Below are positions 56,043-64,000 of a stretch of 64,000 nt of DNA, one piece after another (the stretch's first letter is position 1; the number at the start of each line of letters is the position of its first letter). The notes beneath the pieces are model-generated. The model was not told the origin of the DNA. It made no database searches and saw nothing but the letters and a program-made list of their open reading frames with translations. This stretch comes from Chlamydomonas sphaeroides (taxonomy: Eukaryota > Chlorophyta > Chlorophyceae > Chlamydomonadales > Chlamydomonadaceae): NCBI GenBank assembly GCA_001662425.1, contig BDDC01000234.1, positions 19,291 to 83,290 on the forward strand, read 5' to 3'. A program made the translations under genes and the position numbers.

Positions 56043-59000
56043 ATGTTCACCTTCTCGGGCCCCGGCTGGGGCTCGAGCACCCGGCACGAAGCGCGTTCCG
56101 AAGTCCGCAAAGCGCCAGCTACCGCACCGAAGCCTCGCACGCTCCGCACGACCAACACATCTTGCGTCGAGAAGGGCGCCTGCAGCACGGACGCTTCAAC
56201 AGTGGTGCCGCGACCAACAACCAAGAGGGATGGCGCGAAACGTGTTTCGTGGAGCAGCAACTTTGCTGTCCATGTAACGGACCAAAATGTCACATCGCAC
56301 CAGGTGAGCAGGCGGCCGGAACCGCTTGCGTCGGGGACATTGCTTGCAGCGCTCGCCAACTTGCGCGCCGCTAACTGTCCTTTCACACGCCCTAGATTGC
56401 TGCCCTTGCGCCAGTCGAAAGAATTGCACGCATCAATCGTTTGAGATTGCCTGTGCCTGTGGCTGCCGACACACCACGTTCGTCCACGTACCCGACACAT
56501 AGCAGCCTCTTTCCCGTGCCCGCAGATCACCCTTAGCGACGGCAGCGATGCGGAGGCGGACCTCCATCATTTGGCATCGATCGTGCCCGGCCGCGCCGGC
56601 ACGCCTTCGAGCGCCCGCGCCGCACGGCGCAGCCCTGGGCCCGCCGCTGCCCTCTCCGCGCCCATAGTCGCCGCCGCCCGCCGCCGCAACAAGCAGCAAC
56701 AGAGCCTTGGCCCCGTGCCCCCGGTAACAGCGCAGCGCTACCATCATGTCGCCAAGCCGGACAACGGAGCCGGAGGCAGCGGCGGCGGCGGCGGCGCCGC
56801 GTCGGGCTCGGCTTCCGCCGCCGCCGCCGCTGAGGGCGCCGCGGCCAGGCGCCGGGGCTCCGGAGCACGGCTGGGATCCACGTGGTCGGCTCTCGCGACG
56901 CTGGCGCTGCTGCTGGCGGCCGCGGCGGCCGTGGGCCGCACCGGGCTGCGCCCCGCCGGGGCGCCCGCGGTCGCGGCGGGCCTGGGCGGCGGGGCCTTTC
57001 CCGGCTCTGCCGGCCCGCTCCCCAGCAAGGCCCTGTGGCTCGTCGCCCGCATGGGCCGCTTTGTGAGCGCACCACCACCAGCCGCCGCCGCCGCATGGAG
57101 CGCTGGCGGAGGTGGCGGCGGCCGGGCGCAGCGCGGCGACGCCCTGGCGGCCGCCGTCGCGGCGCCGGCGCGTGGCGCGCCGCAGCAGCGGCGGTGGTGG
57201 TCTGGGCTGTGGGCCCCGGCGGCGCCCGCCGGCTTTGCCCGCGGCGGCGCTGCCGGGGCTGCAGCGGGTCCGGCGCGGCCGCTGTCTGCGGCTGCTGCTG
57301 CGGCTGCCGCTGACGGCGGCTCGGGCTCGGACTCGGCCTTGGGGCACCACCGGGAGACCGAGTGGCGCGAGTCGTCCACCGTGCGGGTCATCACCATCAC
57401 CTCGGGTGAGGGGGGCACAAGCGAGACCCGTCCTCCCCTGACCATGCCCGTGACCCCCATGCCCTGCCGCTGCCGGGCCCGGCCCCTCCCCTCCCTCCGC
57501 CGTCCCCCAGGCTCGCCCAGCCCCTACCGCACCAGCTGGGACTCGCTGGCAGACCACACCGCGCAGCGCCTCGAGTGGACTGACCCGGCCTACCAGATGG
57601 CCGTGTTCCGGCAGGAGGACCTGGCCGCCGAGGGGCCGGGTGCGGACCGGGGAGGGCGGGAGGGGGCCGGAGCGGGAGGGGCCGAGCCGCGCTGATCTGC
57701 TCTGCTCTGCCTCTCTGTTTAGTCGCAACACCCTCGCCCTCCTCCGCCGCTCGGCCCCCGTCGTGCGCCAAGGCCGCAACGCCTTTCTGGCGGCGCTGGA
57801 GGGCGGCCCCCACCTGCTGGTGGGGCTGGACGTGGCGCTGCCGGCGGCCGAGGCCTTCCTGCGGGTGAGCCGGGGTGGGGTGTGTGTAGAGCGTGGTGAG
57901 ACAGGCTGGATCTGTGCGCTTGCGAGGAGGTGCCGGGTCATGCCCAGCGGCGGGCCGACCATGGCGGGCCGTTGGTGCGATTGTGGTGGCTGCGAGGGCT
58001 AACTTCCCATGACCCCTGGCTTCCTGTCGCAGGACCTGTCGGCCTCCTCGCGGCTGCCCGCCGGGGTGCTGTTTGTGGGCGGCTCGGAGGGCCTGCAGGC
58101 CGACCTGACGCGCTTCCCGGTGAGGCAGCCGCCCGGGCCGGGGTGCGGCGGCGCGCAGCAGCAGCAGCAGTGCGGCAGCGGCCGGGCTGAGCCTTGCAGT
58201 GCCGCCATACCGCTGGCCGGCGGCCAGGGGCGCATGGGCACTGCACCGCGTGGTCCGTGGGGGCACGTGGAGTAGCGGGCGTGGCCGTGGGCCTCCTGCC
58301 GCTGGCCTGCTCCCCGGGGCCCCGCACGGCCTCCCTCACTGAGCCGCGCTGCGACCGCCGCCCCGGCCGCCGCAGGGAGGGCTGCGGCCTCACGACGCCT
58401 CCTCCTGGCGCACCGCGCTGGCTCGGTGAGAAGGGCAGCGAGGGGGTTCCCCGCCGCCGCCTGGCCCAGGGGATTCCCCTCCCACTCGCCAGGCAGCAAG
58501 GCCCGCAGCCTGCCAGGCCATACCCCGCCTGCTGGCTCCCCTTCCCAGCCTCTGCTTCCCACCCCCTCTGCACAACGCGCCCCGTTGCCGCTGCCGTCGC
58601 AGCAAGCTGAGCTGGTCGCCCGACGCCTCCGGGCTGGCGGTGTGGGACACGCTGCAGCTGCTGCTGGGTCGCCACGACAGCGACAACTTCCTCTTCGTGT
58701 TCCTGGTGTACGTTAACCAGTACGTCACCACTGTCAAGCAGGTGACGCGGCGGCTGAGGGGCGTGAGGGGCATGAGTGCGGGCGGCACTGCGGGGGCCGC
58801 GACAGCGGGTTTGACAGCACGCCGTGGCAGGCATGGCAACGGGGCACTGCCCGACGCGTCGTGTCATGCCCCTCCCCGCACTCCGCTCCACCCTTGGCTC
58901 GTGTCAGGTCGCCGACACCACCAAGGGCTTTGACCTGGGCTCGCTCATTTGCATGATCAAGAACTGCGGAGACAAGTGAGGCAGCAGCCGCATACAGCGG

Positions 59001-61724
59001 CGCCGGTGACGGCGGGGGCTCGGCCTTATGCTCGCTAAACCCTCCACCCGGCCGCCCGTTCCCCCTCCTCCCCCTCCCGTCCGCCCCAGGGTGGTGGGCT
59101 GCGTGCAGGACCCCACCTGCAAGGGGGCGCTGGACTGCCTCAACGCATGCACCTTCAACGACCAGGCGAGGGAGGGAGGGACGGAGGGAGGGCCAGGGCC
59201 AGGGCCAGGGCCAGGGCCAGGGCCAGGGCCAGGGCCAGGGCGGGGCAAGCTGCCGTCTCCTTCTCGCCGCATCCCGAGATGCTTTGATGCCTGCACAGTG
59301 CTCCTCTGCGCCGCGCCTCACGCCCTGCACCCCTTGCCTCCACACCGCTGCCTCCCTCCAACACCCGCCGCCACCACCCCCACCCCGCAGGTCTGCCAGT
59401 ACCGCTGCATCGTGTCGCACGAGAGCCCACTGCTGGCGGCCTTCAGCCTCTGCATCCTGCAGCTGCACAACTGCCGGGGGCTGGACGCCAAGCCGCCGCT
59501 GCTGCCGGGTGCGGAGGGCTGGGGGCCTCGGGGGTTCTGGGGGGTGGGGGGGTAGGTGGAGGCGGAGGCGGAGGCGGTGCGCCGGGGACAGTAGCAGCGA
59601 TGGCTGCATGTTGCGAAAGAGTCGTCTGCCTGCAGCCAGCCTCCACCACGGCGCCATGCGTCTCTCGCCACCTGACGTGTCCTCCGCCCCCCTCCCGCGC
59701 CCTGCGCTGCCGCCCAGACCCGGCGCCCATGTCCACCTTCCGCGGTGTGGCCCTAACACACGAGGCCGCCGAGGTGGGGGCCGGGGATCGGGGGCCACGG
59801 CAGGGGCGTGGGCGCTGCAGAATGAAAGGTCGTGCAGGAAGTGCACTAGACTGAGGAGTCACAGGAGCCCAGTAGAGCCGTGAGGTGGCGCTGCCCCAAA
59901 CCTCCCTGTCGACTCGAGTGCCTCCCTTTCCCTCCACACCACGCCCTACATGTCGCCCCCCTAAAACACACGCACCGGCCCCACCATGCTCCCCCTTCCT
60001 TTATTCCCCACAGGACATGTTCATCGGTTGGCTGGACCAGCCGGGCCAGGGCGCCCCCGCGGGCTCCCTGCTGGGGGAGCGCCCGGGCAAGGCCTTCAGC
60101 TGGCTGGTGGCGGCGGGTGAGGGCGGGGCGGGGGGCGGGGGCGGGGGAACGTGGGGTATGCGAGAGGCATGCGAGGCGGGCAACACCTCGCATGGGAGGC
60201 GCAGCAGCCAGCGCGCCTCCCAACCTTGCGCTGCCCGCCCCGAACCCCCGCCCAACCCGCCCCTCTGCACCTCTCCAGGCAAGAACCCCGCCTACGACTA
60301 CTTCCCCTGCCAGCACCAGCTCTTCTATCGGGGCAAGGGCAAGAACACCATGTGGTGCGCCCCGGGGATGGGGGGCGGGGGGTAACTAGGGAGAAGCGAG
60401 TCGGGGGAGCAGCGCGCGTCGGGCGGGGGGGGGAACACAAGGGGAGCAGCGCAGGACGTGTGGTGCGGCCACGGCTGGGCGCAGGAGCCGTTGGCGTTCA
60501 GAAGGAGCCCCCCGTTGCGCCCTCTTCGCATGCTCGCTGCCAGCCAAGCCACCTCTTCGCCGCCCCTCTCCCCATCTCCCGCCCTCTCCTACCCTCTACC
60601 TCCCCGCTCCTGCCCAGGTACGAGCCGGTGTTCAAGGCCATCACGCTGGACGGGCGGGAGGTGTGGCGGCGGAGGGTATACCGAGTGAGGAGGGCCAAGG
60701 TGAGGCCGGCTGGCGCGGGCAGTGTGCGGCGGCAGGCGCAGGGATGCGCCAGGGAGACTCGCATGGGGGGAATGGCGGGGCTGGGAAACAGCGGGACCCC
60801 GCTATGAGGTCGGGCAACGGCAGCTCTGGGCAGTCCTGAGCAACACGCAGCTGTGGGTCTACCTGCCAGCCCGCCGGCCCTCGCCTGCGCATCCGCCGCT
60901 TCCTCCCCCTAGCCGCCCCCCTCTGCCCTCCTCCCACCTCCCGACCCCCCCCTCCCCCAGGTGCCCGGCAGCTTCCACCTGAGCGTGCTGGACAACGGGG
61001 TGACCAGCAACGAGTACTGGCGCATCGTGGACTGCGACGAAGTGAGTCCTGTGGGGGAGGGGAGGGCAGGAGGCGAGGAGGTCGGGGGCGAAGGGGCCAG
61101 GGGGCGGGTGGCACGGAGGGTGTGGGAGGGGTTGGTCAGAGGGCGCGTGGCACGGGCCTGTGTTCTCCCTTGCAGCTGCAAACCGCCCAGCCTGCCTCCC
61201 CGCCCCGCCCCCTGCCTTCCTCCCAGGACCTCACCTGGTGCCTCTTCTACTACAGCGGAGCCGCCTCCACCGCGGGTGCGTGGCTGGGCCGGGGCCCGGG
61301 GCCCGGATGGCCCCTTGTGCGCCAAACGCGCACGCGCGTGGGGCCGGATGGCGCTCAGCCGCCATGCCCAGTGCCCGCGAGCCGCCGCGGCAACGCATGC
61401 CCTCCTCCGCCCACCCCCGCTGCACCGGCTCTGCTGCATGCTGCCACTCTCCCCAGCTTGACGGCCCCGGCTCCCTCCCTCACCCCTCGTCCCCCCCTCC
61501 CACCCTCGGCTGCCCCGGCCCCCACAGGTCTGGCCTACAGCGGTGCCGTGCTGGGCACCCCCGACGGCGCCATGCCGGGGCCGCAGCACACGGCCCGCCT
61601 GCACGCGGCGCTGCGGCGGGCGGGCATCGAGCCGTGGGAGCTGAGCTACGTGGACAACAGCGGCTGTGAGGGCGCGCCGCTGGGCATCACCGGGCCCGTG
61701 GCGCCGCCGGCATTGGCGGCGTGA
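56043..61724 (+). CDS. Violaxanthin de-epoxidase-related (VDR-like) protein with long N-terminal extension
   Basis: Seventeen exons: 56043-56303, 56526-57405, 57511-57639, 57773-57864, 58033-58119, 58376-58425, 58603-58741, 58908-58975, 59090-59165, 59391-59508, 59718-59773, 60014-60116, 60279-60354, 60618-60699, 60961-61041, 61227-61275, 61528-61724; about 847 residues. From exon 3 on it matches plant VDR: SPYRTSWDSLA, a Cys-rich block with ten Cys (exons 8-10), then a lipocalin-like part (NPAYDYFPCQHQLFY, MWYEPVFKAITLDGREVW, SFHLSVLDNGVTSNEYW). VDR is a plastid relative of violaxanthin de-epoxidase; its reaction is not established. Exons 1-2 (about 380 residues: Ala/Gly-rich, one hydrophobic helix, KRVSW) may be an extended leader or belong to another gene. 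Exon 4 has a phase problem: TTTAG at 57722 gives better protein but wrong phase, CCAAG at 57772 keeps phase. Intron 9 has a GC donor. Confidence 0.84.
59189..59240. repeat. Hexamer repeat (GGGCCA)n in intron 9 of the VDR-like gene
   Basis: About eight and a half uninterrupted copies start 23 bp after the GC donor of the intron. G-rich on the coding strand, so it may fold in the pre-mRNA; a likely length polymorphism. Confidence 0.95.
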
Positions 61725-63179
61725 ACGCGAGCTGGCGCGTTTCCTGTCGCGGGCCTCTTGGTGCTGACGTGTGGGGCGGTTGGGGGGCAGGCCGGGGGGA
61801 AAGGGCAGCGTGGGGCAGTTTGGGTTGCAGGGGGTGGCAAGGGGCGCCGTGGGAAGGCGGACGGCGGGGGTGGGGGCGGTGGGGGCGGGCCGGACGCTCT
61901 GTGGTGGCTGGGGGCGTTGTGAGGTGTCGTAGTCCGCGGGCTCCGCGGCATGAGCTGTGCGCACTTTGGCGTGCTGAGGTATGGGGTGCGGGCTGTTGCA
62001 AGAGCACAGCAACCAAGGGGCGGAGCAAGGCGTGCTGACGGTGACTGTATGTGCGCACGGCGCTGGGGTGGGATCGAGGCCCTTCTTCCACGCAGCATGA
62101 GGCGTGGGCAATGTAGTGCTTGCGCCGTCTGCTGCAGGAGGCCCTCCTGGTCTGCTGGGGTTCATTGGGTCACTGCGCAGGCAGGCACTGGGAGCAAGCA
62201 AGCACGTGGGCAGGTAGCCGGGTCGCGTCAGCAGGAACTCATTGCAGTCGACTTGCGGTCATCAAATGATGGTTGAGTTGCTCAGCTGCCAGCAAACCCC
62301 GCGGTCTGCAAGCCTCGAGTGTGCCACACAAGCCGGCCCCAGGGCGCCGCACACAGCGCTCGCGCCCGCCACCGCGGAGCGCACAGCACCCGACGGAGAT
62401 CTGCCCCCCGCCGGCCCCATCGCAGCACGCCCCCGGGTCACGGCCCCCCCTCCGCCTCCCTGCACGCGAGCCGGCAGCTGCCCGGCTCCACAGCCACCGT
62501 GGGTGGCACACGCACGCCGGTCAGCGACAGGAGTCGGCACGGCGCCGCCGCGCAGCACACGACCAGCGCAGTGCAGAGCCCAGGGTCGTAGCAATACACA
62601 AGCTGGCCATAATGGGCCGCAGTACCAAGTAATGCCGAGGCTGTAATACGTCGAGCCCACAACGCAGTCGCTACAGCCGCACACACGCGGCCTGGCGCAG
62701 CTGCAGCCCCCTGCCCATCAGCCCCGGGCCGCTCAGCCCCACACAGCGCCGCACCTGCAGCCTTTACCTCCCCCTCCCCTTCTCCCTCATCCCCCCCCCT
62801 TCTCCCTCATCCGATCGCTGCACGCAGCGATTCCTCGTCCTCGTCCGTATGTACGGTACGGTACGGCAAGGGCGACCCCCAGCCCGGCCGCGTTCAGCGC
62901 GCGTGCGTCCACTTGCCCATGTAGCCAGCCAGCCAGCCAGCCAGACGCGCCTGCTCGCCGCCCGGCTGCAGGGACTTTCACACCAGCCCCCGTCACGCGC
63001 AGTGCTGCCCTCCCCCCCTGGCACAACCCGACCAAAACCCCTCCCTCCCGCTCTGGCACACGGTGGGACGACTGCGTATAATTAAACGCTTTACCCCCTA
63101 GCGGTACACATCCCCTCAACACACACTCGTACCCTGCAGCCCTCACCCCAGCGGCCCACCCTAGCGGCCCGCTGCCCCA
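61725..63179. other. Convergent intergenic, 3' UTRs and simple repeats
   Basis: This 1.45 kb lies between tail-to-tail genes. It contains (CCAG)5 at 62925-62944 and a TACGG triplet near 62852. TGTAA occurs at about 62641. Open frames on both strands (up to 150 codons) have no family content and are judged spurious. Confidence 0.5.
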
Positions 63180-64000
63180 TCACCGCCGCGCCTTCTTAGC
63201 CGCCGGCGCCGCCGCCTTCTTCGCCTTCCCCTTGGCTGCCGCCGCCTTGGCGGGCCGGCCGACCTTGCCCTTGCCCTTGCTCTTGGGCTTGCCCTTGGCC
63301 CGCCGCCGCCCCTTCCCGTCGCTGTCGTCGTCCTCCACCTCCTCTTCTTCCTCCTCTTCCTCCTCCTCCTCCTCCTCGCTGCTGCTCTCCATCACCACGG
63401 CCGCCGCGGCAGCGGACGCCTTGGCCGCCGCCGCCTTGATGGCCGCGGCCGCCGCCTTCTCCTGCGCCTCCTCCTCCTCCTGGCGCTGCCCGGGCGGCCC
63501 CCGCTCAATGGCGATCTGGCCCAGCTTGGCCATGAGGGGCGCCAGCTCGCTCGCCAGCTCCCTGGGGCAGGGGGAAAGGGGGGAAGGGGGGAAAGGGGGG
63601 AAGGAGGGTTGTGGCGGGCATGGCGCACACGACAGCGTGCGGTGGGCGCGATGCCTGGCGAGGCGGCCATGCTGACGGCCGGCCCTCTGGGGCCCCCCCT
63701 CCAAGCCCCCGCCGCCCTGGCCCCTCCCCTCGGCCTCGCTGCCTCTCACTTGCAGCGGTCGGAGCAGTGGATGAAGCAGGCCTGCCGCGGGTGGCGCTGC
63801 CCCAGCGCCTTGAACAGGTCGCACTCGCCCACCTGGGGGATGGGGATGAGAGGGAGAGGGGGAGGAGGGATGGGCACGTGTCGAGGGTCGGCGGCGGCGG
63901 CGGTCGTGTAGGTCACACCTCGCCTCCCCTGTCCGCTTGCCTCCCCCCATCTCCCCCCATCTCCCCCCCTCCCCCCCCCTCCCCTCCCCTCCCCTCCCCT
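63180..64000 (-). CDS. Partial gene: Cys/His segment plus acidic and Lys/Ala-rich nuclear-type tail
   Basis: The family is not recognised. The gene runs off the right edge, so the 5' part is missing. Two exons are supported on the minus strand: 63832-63750 and the last exon 63561-63180, joined in phase (RCK/ELASELAP). The first encodes ECDLFKALGQRHPRQACFIH followed by CSDRCK, a compact Cys/His-bearing helix-like segment. The last exon encodes LASELAPLMAKLGQIAIERG, an Ala/Glu helix, a run of Glu/Asp (about 63325-63375), and a Lys/Ala/Gly tail with an AT-hook-like KVGRPAK ending in KKARR. Such tails are common in chromatin-associated proteins; that role is inferred from composition only. Confidence 0.55.
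   Translation of the reverse strand, partial: GRGGEGRGGEGGRWGEMGGGKRTGEARCDLHDRRRRRPSTRAHPSSPSPSHPHPPGGRVRPVQGAGAAPPAAGLLHPLLRPLQVRGSEAEGRGQGGGGLEGGPQRAGRQHGRLARHRAHRTLSCAPCPPQPSFPPFPPSPLSPCPRELASELAPLMAKLGQIAIERGPPGQRQEEEEAQEKAAAAAIKAAAAKASAAAAAVVMESSSEEEEEEEEEEEEEVEDDDSDGKGRRRAKGKPKSKGKGKVGRPAKAAAAKGKAKKAAAPAAKKARR
63945..64000. repeat. C-rich microsatellite (CCCCTCC/CCCCT)n at the window edge
   Basis: Irregular TCCCCCCA units pass into (CCCCT)n up to the last base. G-rich on the strand of the neighbouring minus-strand gene; the true extent lies outside the window. Confidence 0.9.

Overview
The window looks like a nuclear contig from a chlorophyte green alga. It is very GC-rich. I count fourteen protein-coding genes that can be joined across roughly 110 short introns with GT(A/G)-AG boundaries. 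Several products point to a green alga: a soluble pyrophosphatase of the type I know from Chlamydomonas, a violaxanthin de-epoxidase-related protein, and an Ala/Gly/Pro-rich low-complexity style. I cannot name the genus. TGTAA polyadenylation words occur after some genes but not consistently. There is one assembly gap (18715-19070). I see no rRNA, tRNA, CRISPR or organellar genes.

Layout, left to right. 412-3036 (-) F-box/leucine-rich-type protein. 4531-9773 (+) RPD3-class histone deacetylase. 10553-14398 (-) NAD-dependent glycerol-3-phosphate dehydrogenase, divergent from 14814-17741 (+) aspartate aminotransferase. 17742-21702 gene-poor, with the gap. 21703-25445 (-) Ser/Thr kinase with a large insertion in its N-lobe. 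26366-29607 (-) RanBPM/GID-type SPRY-LisH-CTLH-CRA protein, divergent from 29924-31643 (+) TMEM14-family membrane protein. 32179-33453 (+) inorganic pyrophosphatase. 33454-35475 intergenic, with a decayed retrotransposon gag remnant. 35578-42920 (+) coiled-coil protein ending in a huge acidic Glu/Pro/Ala repeat built from duplicated exons. 43982-about 46122 (-) unrecognised protein. 47279-50178 (+) DNAJC9-like J protein. 51735-55782 (+) neutral sphingomyelinase. 56043-61724 (+) violaxanthin de-epoxidase-related protein with a long extra N-terminus. 63180 to the window end (-) partial acidic/basic nuclear-type protein.

The genes do not form a pathway cluster or a defence or mobile island. The only arrangement that hints at shared biology is the head-to-head pair of glycerol-3-phosphate dehydrogenase and aspartate aminotransferase, which are components of the two classical NADH redox shuttles, about 415 bp apart.

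The most unusual items are: the exon-duplicated acidic repeat protein with an embedded 33-residue module; the kinase with about 190 residues inserted between its glycine loop and catalytic lysine, plus a 5' leader hairpin; a hydrophobic, Arg-rich C-terminal tail on glycerol-3-phosphate dehydrogenase; the extended N-terminus of the VDE-related protein; and four GC-AG introns. Exon joins were made by eye from frame, phase, splice consensus and protein-family continuity. There is no transcript evidence, so starts and the less conserved genes are less certain.
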